From positions 2,424,001 through 2,488,000 of the forward strand of contig NC_012526.1 of NCBI RefSeq assembly GCF_000020685.1: a DNA stretch of 64,000 nucleotides. Direction: 5' to 3'. The notes below the pieces were generated by a model. That model was not told where the DNA came from. It searched no databases and saw only the letters and a list, made by a program, of their open reading frames with translations. The translations under genes were made by a program, and so were the position numbers. Below, piece by piece: positions 30,191 through 39,585 of the stretch. The DNA comes from Deinococcus deserti VCD115 (GTDB lineage Bacteria > Deinococcota > Deinococci > Deinococcales > Deinococcaceae). Position 1 is the first letter of the stretch. Each line of letters opens with the position of its first letter.

Positions 30191-31815
30191 GCTTTCACTC
30201 CTCCACGAGGCGCGTAGGAGTACGAGTACCCATAGCTATTGCCCTCGCGCGCATCCGACTTGTTAATGACGAAGCCCAAGATATTCAGCCCAGCACGCTC
30301 GGCACGGCGAAGTGCGCTGCGAACCGAGTGCACATTGGTTCGGCCATACTCAGTCACCATCAGCACAGCGTCGGCATGAATCCCCACTACCAGGCCGTCA
30401 GCGAGTGCAAGAAGAGGAGCGCTGTCGATCAGAACGATGTCGTAGTGCTGACGCCACAAGCTCAGGGCACCTGCGATGTCAGCCTGGTTAAATACACCCA
30501 AGCTGTCTTGCAAGCCGGGACCAGCGGGTAACATGTCTACGTTGTCCTCGACCCGAATAACCTGGACATTGTGTGGATCCGTGAGCGCTTCCCGGGTTGT
30601 CCTGACACCGCCCTGACCCGTCAGCTGGTGCCAGTGACCACCCTCATCGTATTTTTTCCATACCACTGCCTGAGTGCCGCGCCGCAGATCTGCGTCAATG
30701 ATCAATACGCGCTGCCCACTGGAGGCAAAACCGTCGGCAAGCGTAGCGGTCAAGCTGCTCTTGCCTTCTCCGGGCGCGGTGCTTGTCACCATCACAACTG
30801 GGTGCGGTTTGCTCACCAGGACTGCCATCAGGTTGACTCGCAAAAATCCAATTGCTTCGTAAAGTCCAGCCTGTCGCGCCGCCCGTACGATGCCGGAAAA
30901 GACGATGTCGCGCTGGCGCAAGCGCGGAATCACAGCCAGAGTCGGCACGTTGAGCGCCAAAAGGTCATCTTCACTGCGTATGGTCCGATCCAGGACGGTG
31001 ACCAGTGCGACGACCCCGGTGGCAAGCAGCAACCCTAACAGCCCAGACAACACCGCGTTTCGCATTGGCTTGGGCGCGATGGGTCTCAAAGGTTCAACCG
31101 CAGCGGACAGAGAGCTAAGTACGCCTGCCACCGAGTCCTCCAGTAACTGAACCTGCGTCAAATTGCCTTGGACACTGGCCCGGCGAGTAATTAGGGTTTG
31201 CCGTTCCAGAGAGGAAAGACCTGATGTAGCTAACTGCTGATCGACCTGGGCGAGCTGAGCCTGAAAGCCAGCCTGAGCACGCCGGACGTTTTCCAGAGCT
31301 CGATTGCGGTCCCAAGAAAGAAGAGTCGCGCTCGCTAGATTTGCCAATCGCTGAGCCGCAGCTGTTGTGCGCGCGCGCGCGCGCACTGTGTAGATTCCGT
31401 TACCAGTGAGGTCCAGACGGGAGGTCAAAGTAACGGTCCGCAAACGCTGTTCTCTCAGTTCTTTCCTCAGATTTTCACTGAGACGTTGACGCTCTCCCCG
31501 AGCAATTTTTTCATCCTTACTAATTGCTTGAATTAATGGCCCAATGACTTGGGTACTTTGTAAGGCCTGAGCCACAGCCCCCTCAGGCAGTGGCGGAGCC
31601 TTGACTAAGGCCGTGCTCAAGGTACTTTCCTGTCCCTGGCTATTAGAAGCAATCAGGCTGGCGCTGGCTTCGTAAATAGGCGGCTGCGCACGAGACCACA
31701 GAAACGCCGCCAGTGCCAAGAGTGCTCCTGTTCCCAGAATCCAGACCAAATGGCGTTTTAGTCCTTGCCATACAACAGACAGATCAATCTCCTGTGATCC
31801 TGCTCTTTCTGTCAT
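30187..31815 (-). CDS. Wzz chain-length regulator fused to a bacterial tyrosine kinase
   Basis: 542 residues, first gene of the operon. Membrane helix 1 (about 22-41), an extracytoplasmic helical Wzz domain, membrane helix 2 (about 254-276), then a cytoplasmic BY-kinase: Walker [11 protein letters not shown] (about 345-354), Walker A' [10 protein letters not shown] (about 371-380), Walker [11 protein letters not shown] (about 460-469), and a C-terminal Tyr cluster at 528, 530, 532 and 534 for autophosphorylation. It sets polymer length together with Wzx/Wzy. A (GC)8 tract at 31369-31384 encodes VRARAR (about 144-149); a change of one repeat would truncate the protein before helix 2 and the kinase. 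Confidence 0.94.
   Translation of the reverse strand: MTERAGSQEIDLSVVWQGLKRHLVWILGTGALLALAAFLWSRAQPPIYEASASLIASNSQGQESTLSTALVKAPPLPEGAVAQALQSTQVIGPLIQAISKDEKIARGERQRLSENLRKELREQRLRTVTLTSRLDLTGNGIYTVRARARTTAAAQRLANLASATLLSWDRNRALENVRRAQAGFQAQLAQVDQQLATSGLSSLERQTLITRRASVQGNLTQVQLLEDSVAGVLSSLSAAVEPLRPIAPKPMRNAVLSGLLGLLLATGVVALVTVLDRTIRSEDDLLALNVPTLAVIPRLRQRDIVFSGIVRAARQAGLYEAIGFLRVNLMAVLVSKPHPVVMVTSTAPGEGKSSLTATLADGFASSGQRVLIIDADLRRGTQAVVWKKYDEGGHWHQLTGQGGVRTTREALTDPHNVQVIRVEDNVDMLPAGPGLQDSLGVFNQADIAGALSLWRQHYDIVLIDSAPLLALADGLVVGIHADAVLMVTEYGRTNVHSVRSALRRAERAGLNILGFVINKSDAREGNSYGYSYSYAPRGGVKA
31369..31384. repeat. (GC)8 dinucleotide tract inside the Wzz-kinase gene
   Basis: Eight GC units in a row within the extracytoplasmic Wzz-domain coding sequence. 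Slipped-strand gain or loss of one unit would shift the frame. Confidence 0.9.
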
Positions 31816-31932
31816 AGCCGAGCTACTCCCCTAATAGATAGGGCTGAACGTTCATTTTCAGCGGCAGGCAGCCAGCGAGAGAATATTGCCACCCTGCTGC
31901 ATTGAGAAATACTCATCCGCGTCACTATAACT
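31816..31932 (-). promoter_or_regulatory. Leader and probable promoter region of the glycan operon
   Basis: 117 bases between the kinase ATG and the IS remnant. A TATAGT box sits at 31924-31929 on the minus strand, just outside the IS end; no good -35 is visible. GGGGAG about 10 bases before the ATG may serve as ribosome-binding site. The operon has no other long intergenic gap, so most of its 16 genes probably depend on this region. Confidence 0.4.
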
Positions 31933-31950
31933 TACCTCGAATAGGGGTTG
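31933..31950 (+). repeat. Left terminal inverted repeat of the IS remnant
   Basis: TACCTCGAATAGGGGTTG; pairs with the reverse complement of 32783-32800 with two mismatches. Confidence 0.75.
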
Positions 31951-31962
31951 TTCGTATGGCTA

Positions 31963-32746
31963 TCAGGTGATGAAAATACAGAATTTCAGGTTATGCGCCA
32001 GGACGCCCAGCGCGACCTTAAGCCGCAGGCTGAGATATGTTTTGACCTGTCCCCAGCGCAGTCCAGCTCCAATCAGCACGGAGAACGCGGACTCCACACA
32101 CTTTCTGGCCTGACCCATACTCTTGTTTCCAGCGTGTATCGAGCTGTCTGGCGTTGACTTTCGGTGGCGTCAGGCAGGTCTGGACTGATAGCTCTTATGT
32201 CCAATCTGCTTTGGCCTTCCATAAGAGGGCCAATCTTTGTTCATTCCGTACAACACGGTGAAATCGTGCTGGCTTGCCGGACGAATCTCGTATTTTGCAA
32301 CCTTGCCATTCAGGGTGCACCAAGCATGCAGCTTGAAGCCGTAGACCGGCCCAGCGGTGCTGAATCCATGTCGGGCGCCACGGAGTTTGCAGCGTGGAGC
32401 GCGCTTGAACGTCGAGACGGGCAGAGGCTGCGAATCGACTGCGATGAAGTCCAGTTCCTGGACTTCAGTGGCCAGCTGCTCGACGATGGGGGTCAACCGG
32501 GCGAACCGGACTCGGGCCTGGGACTCAGAGGGGAAGTCTGGGAAATGATTGAGTTTGAGAAAGCGCCACCAGCAGCTGAAACAGCACCTTGTGCAGCTTC
32601 TAAAGTAGTTCGACTGCCAGCAGATCGGCATAAGACATCTTCTCGTGGGAATGGATGAGCTTCGGCGGAATGTGCCGCTGAATCCAGCGGCTCAGCAGGG
32701 TGACGGCAACACACAGCCGCAGTAAAGTAAGATCGGGACGGTTCAT
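31963..32746 (-). pseudogene. IS982-like transposase, frameshifted
   Basis: Protein-like text continues across three frames. The N-terminus starts at an ATG at 32746 (MNRPDLTLLRL, then [17 protein letters not shown]) and meets an in-frame TAG at 32600. A shift near 32580 leads to [18 protein letters not shown] and [11 protein letters not shown] with the first DDE Asp, then YGFKLHAW. Further shifts near 32170 and 32100 lead to [18 protein letters not shown] and [12 protein letters not shown], ending at 31963. At least three lesions make it inactive. Confidence 0.75.
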
Positions 32747-32782
32747 AAACACCGTCCATTGCGCATTTTTTGTCGCTCGGGT

Positions 32783-32800
32783 CAACCCCTGTTCGCGGTA
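32783..32800 (-). repeat. Right terminal inverted repeat of the IS remnant
   Basis: Reverse complement reads TACCGCGAACAGGGGTTG; see the left repeat. Confidence 0.75.
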
Positions 32801-32882
32801 TCTTACTGCAGATAGGGTTCAATCCGGTCGCGAACAATTGCCACCTGAGTCGAGAGACAGAATTACTGATACCATTCGCCTT

Positions 32883-34046
32883 TCAGCTATGGCGCCAACC
32901 CAGCGCGCCCACGAGTGCAGCAAGCAACAGATTGGCCACCAGCAGCGGCACGGTCGCTTCCCATCCTCCAGCTTCAAAGGCGTAACCAGCGACCACACTC
33001 GCCGCGGCCCCTCCGCCGTAGTACGACAGGTGATACAGGCCACCGGCTAGGCTGCGTGCACTGCTGACGCTGCGCTGCACCGCCGCGAGCGCCGCTGACT
33101 GTGCCAGGAAAACTCCGCAGGCTGCCGCGGCTACGCCGGCAATCACCAGTGGCAGCGGGGTGCTGTAGGTCAGCAGCAGGCCTGCAATGCTGGACCCCAT
33201 GGCGGCCAGCAGCGCGGTCCGGGGTCCTCTGGAAGCCAGGAACGGCCCGGCCACCGGTGTGATAATCACACCAAGCAGATACACCGCGAAGACCGAGCCG
33301 GTCTGGGCGGTGGTCAGCTGGTACGGGGCCTCGGACAGACGCAGGGTGAGCGTGTTGAAGGTGCCCACCAGCATGAAGAGAATCAAGAACCCCACAGCGC
33401 AGGTGGCCAGCAGCGGTGGATTCCGCAGATGGTCGCGCATTCCCACGAGGACGGCCGCAGGATTACGTCTGGGCTCGAACGTCTTCTCGGGTGGGAGGGC
33501 CTTGCGCGCTACTCCCCAGCCGGCTGCGCACGCGACCGCCAGCAGCCAGAAGGCCACCCGCCAGTCGCCCTGTTCTGCCACCAGCCCCGACAGAAAGCGT
33601 CCCAGAAACCCACCCAGTACAGTTCCGGTCACGTAGGCCGTCAGGGCACGGGCGCGTCCGGCCGGCGAGACTTCCTCGGCGATATAGGCGTTGAGGGCCA
33701 CCATAACGCCGGGAATCAGCAGGCCCTGCGCAAAGCGTGCGGCGTTCAGGACTTCCAGTGTGGGTGCAGCAGCAGCCAGCAGGGCCGGCAGGACCAGCAG
33801 CGCATACGCCCACAGCACAGTCTGACGGCGGCCCCAGGCGTCCGCCAGCACCCCGGTCAGTGGTGAGGCGAGCGCCATGGCCAGCATGGTGGCACCGACC
33901 ACCGTGCCCACCTGTGCCGGACCCACCCCGAATTCGCGCGACAGGAGGGGCAGCAGGCTCTGCGGGGCGTAAACGTTCAGGAAAACGAGTGTGCCCAGCG
34001 CAGCGAAGATCAACGGGTGAGCGTCCTTACCCCGGTTTCGCGTCAC
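32883..34046 (-). CDS. MFS transporter
   Basis: 387 residues with 12 predicted helices. After helix 2 the family signature GVLADAWGRRQTVLWAYALL is present, with the repeated half starting near residue 195. The opening VFLNVYAPQSLLPLLSREFG resembles the YnfM/AraJ-like drug and metabolite efflux group. GTG start at 34046 lies 10 bases after the upstream hypothetical gene, so the two are probably cotranscribed. Substrate unknown. Confidence 0.88.
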   Translation of the reverse strand: MTRNRGKDAHPLIFAALGTLVFLNVYAPQSLLPLLSREFGVGPAQVGTVVGATMLAMALASPLTGVLADAWGRRQTVLWAYALLVLPALLAAAAPTLEVLNAARFAQGLLIPGVMVALNAYIAEEVSPAGRARALTAYVTGTVLGGFLGRFLSGLVAEQGDWRVAFWLLAVACAAGWGVARKALPPEKTFEPRRNPAAVLVGMRDHLRNPPLLATCAVGFLILFMLVGTFNTLTLRLSEAPYQLTTAQTGSVFAVYLLGVIITPVAGPFLASRGPRTALLAAMGSSIAGLLLTYSTPLPLVIAGVAAAACGVFLAQSAALAAVQRSVSSARSLAGGLYHLSYYGGGAAASVVAGYAFEAGGWEATVPLLVANLLLAALVGALGWRHS

Positions 34047-34056
34047 AGGTGAGGTG

Positions 34057-34644
34057 TCATGGGAGACCCACCAGACCGTCAGGTCCTACCAGGGCGACGG
34101 CCACACCCAAGGCCGAAGCGCACGCGGGGTCCTGCAGCCCTGGCGGCCCGGCCAGAAGGAGTGTGGGGCGGGCCTCCAGAGCCACACTACCGGTCATATC
34201 AAGTCGTTCCAGGACCGCCTCAAAAGTCCAGTCCTGGGCCCAGAGGCGCTTGACGGCATGCAGCGCAGCAGTTCCTGGCGGCGTCACACGCGCCGTCTGG
34301 GTGTGCTGGATGCCGGGCCTGCGGGCATGCAGTTCGCCATTGGCCAGCCCGGCGTTGCCCAGCGCGCGGTAAAAGACCTGTACAGCGTCATCCACCAGAA
34401 AACTGGTGCGGATCAGGTTCTGCGCCTGATCGGTCAGCGGCTCAAGCAGGTCCTCGTCAATCCGGGCAGGGTTGACCGGCCGGAAGAGCCGGGCCAGTTG
34501 CTCCGGAAGGTTGGCGTAGCGGTAATAGGCCTCTTCAAAACCAGCAGGAATCAGCATGCCAGGGACCCCATGCGCCGCGAGTCGATGGGTCTCTGCGCCA
34601 ACCTCATGAACAGGGTGCTGGGCGGCCTCCTCGATGGTCAGCAT
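34057..34644 (-). CDS. Hypothetical protein
   Basis: 195 residues, soluble, rich in Ala and Leu, no signal peptide or membrane helix. Readable segments ([40 protein letters not shown]) suggest a compact alpha/beta protein, but I do not recognise the family. A TAGCCT box 6 bases before the ATG marks the likely promoter for it and the MFS gene 10 bases downstream, which hints at a shared function. Confidence 0.7.
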   Translation of the reverse strand: MLTIEEAAQHPVHEVGAETHRLAAHGVPGMLIPAGFEEAYYRYANLPEQLARLFRPVNPARIDEDLLEPLTDQAQNLIRTSFLVDDAVQVFYRALGNAGLANGELHARRPGIQHTQTARVTPPGTAALHAVKRLWAQDWTFEAVLERLDMTGSVALEARPTLLLAGPPGLQDPACASALGVAVALVGPDGLVGLP

Positions 34645-34650
34645 GCCTGT

Positions 34651-34656
34651 AGGCTA
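34651..34656 (-). promoter_or_regulatory. -10 box for leaderless hypothetical-MFS transcript
   Basis: TAGCCT, 6 bases upstream of the ATG at 34644. Confidence 0.55.
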
Positions 34657-34886
34657 AAGCACGAGTGCTGGTGTCGTGATGGGCCTTTGATTCATCCATC
34701 AAAGAACAGATGGGCAGGGGCCAGCTTCAGTGTGTCAGCACGTTCTATGCCCAGGGCATCTGATGTCTGTAGGGCACGAACAGGCGCTCATAATCGACCA
34801 TAACAAGCAAAGAATGCAGAAGGACTTCTCTGCAAAGCAGCGTGAGTCAAGAATTTCTTCCCAACGCCTTGGATCATGACGAGCAG

Positions 34887-35531
34887 TCAGGCCCGGGCTC
34901 TCCGGCTGCGGATCAACCGCACCGCGAACAGGACCATGACCACCAGGGCTGCAATCAACGGTGGTGTATGGTCTTTCTTCACTCCCCACCAGAAATGCAG
35001 CACACCCAGACCGGCGGCGACATACACGAGTTGATGCAGCCGCTGCCAGCGCTGAAACCCCAGCCTGCGCACTGCTCCCCGGCCACTGGTCAGTGCCAGC
35101 GGCAGCATGAGGACCAGCGCGGCGAAGCCCACAGTGACGAAGGGGCGTTCCAGCACGTCTTCAAGAACCACTGCCGGTGTAAATCCGTGGTCCAGCAGAT
35201 ACAACAGGAAATGCAGTACGGCATAGAAAAAGGTCAGCAGCCCCAGCGCTTTGCGAATCCGGGCCGGCCATGTCCAGCCGGTCAGGGTCCGCAGCGGAGT
35301 ACAGGCCAGCGACAGAATCAGCAGGACCAGGGCAAGCAGCCCAGTCTGAAGGATCGCCCTCTGGATCGGGTTGGCTCCGAGCGCACCCATCTGCGCGTCA
35401 AGCACCAGCACAGCCGCAGGCACCAGACCTCCCATCACCACGCCGGGCCCGAGCCACGGTAATGGACGGGAAGGTCGGCGCGTCACACGGCTCTTATTGG
35501 ATTTGTGCGGTTCCTGCGGCACAGGCGACAC
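34887..35531 (-). CDS. msrQ: Methionine sulfoxide reductase heme-binding membrane subunit
   Basis: 214 residues with six hydrophobic helices of the ferric-reductase-like fold. Conserved His residues include those in LTFFYAVLHFLLYLLDHG and QRLHQLVYVAAGLGVLHFWW, the expected heme ligands. MsrQ passes electrons from the quinone pool or flavin to periplasmic MsrP, which repairs oxidised methionine. It begins 8 bases after msrP and belongs to the same operon, a useful pair for an oxidation-tolerant organism. Confidence 0.94.
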   Translation of the reverse strand: MSPVPQEPHKSNKSRVTRRPSRPLPWLGPGVVMGGLVPAAVLVLDAQMGALGANPIQRAILQTGLLALVLLILSLACTPLRTLTGWTWPARIRKALGLLTFFYAVLHFLLYLLDHGFTPAVVLEDVLERPFVTVGFAALVLMLPLALTSGRGAVRRLGFQRWQRLHQLVYVAAGLGVLHFWWGVKKDHTPPLIAALVVMVLFAVRLIRSRRARA

Positions 35532-35539
35532 CCTGCCCC

Positions 35540-36529
<990 letters not shown>

Positions 36530-36862
36530 AGGTTCATTCTCCTTGGATCATCACGGGCGCCAGGATAAAAGCAGCCCGGAACCGATCTCGCCTGGACAGT
36601 CTGGACCGTTTCTCTTATCAGGTATATGCACGACAAGACTTTTCGGATCGACCGGCGAGGTTTCTCAAGGTCCTGTGGGTCAGTTCGTGAGACGGCATAA
36701 GGCGCAGCATCGTGTGTCAGGCGGGGCACTGTCCTTTTCCGTCACTGTGCTGGAAGTTGTGTCCCAGAGACATCGGGCCGCTTGCGCCCGACTTTCCAGC
36801 GGCCGGGAAGCACTGCTCAGGCAGCATTTCCGGTTGAGCAGCATAGGCTTGATACTGCGTTC
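36530..36862. other. Intergenic region between msrP and the HD gene
   Basis: Divergent region of 333 bases. On the minus strand TATCCT at about 36568-36573 could be the msrP -10 box. GGCCGC...GCGGCC flanks a 17-base loop around 36777-36805. Near the plus-strand gene, GATACT 6 bases before its ATG resembles the short-spaced -10 boxes used elsewhere here. No further gene seen. Confidence 0.4.
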
Positions 36863-37555
36863 ATGAGCATTCCGGTTGCCGAGACCGCTTCCCTTTCTCT
36901 GGACAAGCTGCTGACCCTGGATCCGCGCCTCCCAGGGGTCTGGGCCTGGGTTCAGCAGCACATGACCCCGGATGCTGCTCACGATGAGGGTCACCTGCAC
37001 CGGGTGGCCCTCTGGACCCGGCGCTGCGCCCCTCAGGAACCCGTGGTGCTGGCAGTTGCAGCGGCCCTGACCCATGATGTGGTCAACCTGCCCAAGAACC
37101 ACCCGCAGCGTGCGCAGGCCAGCACCCTGGCGGCTCAGGCGGTACAGCAGGTTCTGCCGGACCTGGGGTTCACGCCAGCGCAGGCGCATGAAGTGGCACT
37201 GGCCGTCCGGGATCACAGCTTCTCGCGTGGCGCTGTCCCCGCAACTCCTCTGGGCGCGGCCCTGCAGGACGCGGACCGTCTGGACGCCCTGGGTGCGCTG
37301 GGGGTCATGCGGGTCGCCGCGGTGGGCGGCCACCTGGGTCGGGCGATCTTCGATGCAGCAGATCCCTGGTGTCAGCAGCGCGAGCCCGATGACCAGGCCT
37401 TCACGGTGGACCATTTCTTTACCAAGCTGCTGCGGCTGTCCGCCAGCTTTCAGACGGTCCCAGGGCGCGCCGAAGCACAGCGGCGCACAGCCGTGATGCA
37501 CGCCTTCCTGACCCAGCTGGGAGAGGAGATCGGCGTACCTTATCCCGAGCCCTGA
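36863..37555 (+). CDS. HD domain phosphohydrolase
   Basis: 230 residues. The metal ligands of the HD superfamily are visible: DEGHLHRVALW, then AAALTHDVVNLPKN with the HD pair, AVRDHSFSRG and the late Asp in LQDADRLDALGALG. This arrangement matches YedJ-like predicted nucleotidases or phosphohydrolases. The ATG at 36863 has GATACT 6 bases upstream; a frame extension of 27 codons lacks support. Its end overlaps the convergent phosphatase gene by 16 bases. Substrate unknown. Confidence 0.85.
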   Translation: MSIPVAETASLSLDKLLTLDPRLPGVWAWVQQHMTPDAAHDEGHLHRVALWTRRCAPQEPVVLAVAAALTHDVVNLPKNHPQRAQASTLAAQAVQQVLPDLGFTPAQAHEVALAVRDHSFSRGAVPATPLGAALQDADRLDALGALGVMRVAAVGGHLGRAIFDAADPWCQQREPDDQAFTVDHFFTKLLRLSASFQTVPGRAEAQRRTAVMHAFLTQLGEEIGVPYPEP

Positions 37556-38160
37556 ACTTCCAGATGGGCACCGTCACCCAGGGTATGAATGGTCCAGTGG
37601 CCCGAATGGCGCCGCACCATGCTGAGACTGGTGTGCCCTACGCGATGCGCAAACGGGACCGGATAACCGGGCTGCGGAAGCAGTGGCCAGCCGAACAGGT
37701 CACACAGCAGCGCCCGGATCGCGACGGAATGCGTAAAGGCAATAACGCTGGCCTGGTCCAGATCCTCTGCCCAGTCGCGCATCCGGGCCGCCACTTCAGC
37801 CAGGCTCTCTCCACCGGGCGGCGCCACGCGCCAGGGGTCAGACTGCCACTCCTGGAATGCCGGGTGCACGGTCATTTCGTCGACGGTCAGCCCCTCGAAA
37901 ACGCCGAAATGGATCTCGCGCAGCCGGGGATCAAGCGTGATGCCCTGGCCAGGCAGAGCCAGTTGCGCGGTCTGAACCGCGCGTTGCAGGTCACTGGAGT
38001 CCACCTGATCAAAGACCTGATTGCGGAGCCGCCGCGCGAGGCGGCGAGACTGGCGTTCACCTCGGTCCCCCAGGGGATTGTCGGTAACGCCCTGCCAGCG
38101 GCCCCCCTCGTTCCACTCGGTCGCGCCGTGACGGACCAGGGTGAGTTGCAGGTCTGTCAT
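37540..38160 (-). CDS. Histidine phosphatase family protein
   Basis: 206 residues, phosphoglycerate-mutase-like branch. Catalytic [17 protein letters not shown] holds the phospho-accepting His near residue 10; [28 protein letters not shown] and the second His in [19 protein letters not shown] complete the site. Could be a cofactor-independent phosphatase such as CobC-like or GpmB-like; specificity cannot be read. It overlaps the thioesterase stop by 4 bases and is translationally coupled to it. Confidence 0.92.
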   Translation of the reverse strand: MTDLQLTLVRHGATEWNEGGRWQGVTDNPLGDRGERQSRRLARRLRNQVFDQVDSSDLQRAVQTAQLALPGQGITLDPRLREIHFGVFEGLTVDEMTVHPAFQEWQSDPWRVAPPGGESLAEVAARMRDWAEDLDQASVIAFTHSVAIRALLCDLFGWPLLPQPGYPVPFAHRVGHTSLSMVRRHSGHWTIHTLGDGAHLEVQGSG

Positions 38161-38594
38161 GGCCGGGTGTCCACGCCAGGAAGGTCCGCGTCCACCACCG
38201 GAATCAGCGCCGGCACTGCACGCGGGCGGCCCTGTTCATCCAGGGCCACGAAGACAAAAAACCCGGTGGTCGCCAGTTCCTGCTCGCCCGAAGCAATATG
38301 CTCGCGGTAGACGTCTACCTGAATGGTCATGCTGGTGCGCCCCACCCTCACCACCCGGGCGTCAAGGGCCACGGCGTCCCCCACGCGGATCGGCACATGA
38401 AAGTCCACTCCGTCCATCCGGGCAGTCACTACGTTGCCGCTGGCATGTCTCACGGCCGCCACGCTGGCGGCCTTGTCCATCAATGACAGCACCCAGCCCC
38501 CGAAGGCCGTGCCGTGATAGTTGGTGTCTTTGGGAAAGACCAGTTCCAGCATGCGTGCGCGACTGCGCGGCGCTTTTCCACTTCCTGCTTCCAT
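38157..38594 (-). CDS. Acyl-CoA thioesterase (hotdog fold, YciA/BACH type)
   Basis: 145 residues. [23 protein letters not shown] contains the substrate-proximal Asn and the GG turn of the central helix, followed by [20 protein letters not shown]; the end [21 protein letters not shown] matches this family. It hydrolyses acyl-CoA thioesters, probably keeping free CoA pools balanced. The first 14 residues are basic and variable; a later ATG at 38552 is a possible alternative start. A GAGGGGG stands just upstream of the ATG at 38594. Confidence 0.9.
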   Translation of the reverse strand: MEAGSGKAPRSRARMLELVFPKDTNYHGTAFGGWVLSLMDKAASVAAVRHASGNVVTARMDGVDFHVPIRVGDAVALDARVVRVGRTSMTIQVDVYREHIASGEQELATTGFFVFVALDEQGRPRAVPALIPVVDADLPGVDTRP

Positions 38595-39585
38595 AGTGTT
38601 CCCCCTCTTCTCTCTCAGCAGCCTCTTTCAGGATCAGATGATCCAGGCCCACGGCCACCTGCCTCAGCGTCGCCTTATACACATCGGCACGGCCGTGAGT
38701 GTACAGATGCAAGGGACGGCGCAGGTCACCAGGTCCAGCACCATTCGCTGCAGGCGTCGCCATGAAATGCCTGCAGCACCTTTGAATCATCTGGCAGCTG
38801 TACAGCTCCGCCGGTAGAGCCTGCTCTCTGGGGGCGGAAGGCCATGAACTTGGTGCGTTGCACACCCCGCCCACCATAATCAGGCGCTTCATGAATCACG
38901 GATACGCACATCGGCTCCGGAAATGAACAACACCTTCTCCTTCGTGGCGTCTGGATCGGTGACTTCCATGATCCCAGACGGAAGTTCAGTGGAACCGTCG
39001 ATACCTCGTCTCATCAGCACGTCGTTGCTGGCGAGGCTGTGCACGTCAGATTTACAGTTGGAAAGGGTCTGATGGCCCAGACCGGTGAGCATGGCTCCTC
39101 TGTCCTGACTTCGGAGAACCAGGCGGCAGACAACACTCCTGTTCCCCTGATGAACTTTACCTGCCAGGACACCTCCGGATCAGGACGACATGGAAATGAC
39201 GACACGCGCGAAGCTCTCTGGCGTGCGGTGGCGTGTCCTGTAGGCCGACTGGAACACCTGGGCACCTCATATATTGCGGCCAGGGTATGACCGGAGAATA
39301 TATTTGTGGCTCATAGGCCTACCCGGCATGCTTGACCAGATCCGGTTCAGGCAGCGTACCGGGCAGCTTCCAACAGCTGGGCCAGATTCACACGCGGCTG
39401 TCCCTTCCTGATACACAACGCCAAATGAAGAACACAGCCGCGCAGGGTCGTCTCTCCGAGTACCGGGTCCTCGCCTGTGACCAGCTTCCTCTATCAGAGC
39501 AACAACGTGAGAAGCTTCTGCGCCCTACCACAAAACCCGCTGCCAGTTTTTCGTAATGTATGACCCTCTAGATTGACGTTCAGTC
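38595..39585. other. Gene-poor stretch with possible decayed small genes
   Basis: No confident gene in 991 bases. On the minus strand a 68-residue frame (39092-38889) ending KEKVLFISGADVRIRDS has its stop overlapping, in ATGA, the ATG of a second frame (38892) that reads RPLHLYTHGRADVYKATLRQ and then runs out of frame into the thioesterase gene. This coupling looks like remains of a small operon, but both frames are unrecognised. The plus-strand 39300-39585 shows only a TAGATT box 10 bases before the GGDEF-EAL start. Confidence 0.35.

Larger units (their letters stand above)
31933..32800 (-). mobile_element. Degenerate IS982-like insertion sequence
   Basis: 868 bp bounded by 18-bp imperfect inverted repeats (31933-31950 and 32783-32800, matching at 16 of 18 positions: TACCTCGAATAGGGGTTG against TACCGCGAACAGGGGTTG). 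The interior holds a frameshifted transposase reading on the minus strand. No clear target duplication is left. It separates the glycan operon from the MFS gene. Confidence 0.75.

Noticed and set aside
32812..32840. GGTTCAATCC as a tRNA T-arm
   Set aside because: Flanking bases do not form a T-stem and no anticodon or acceptor arm is present.
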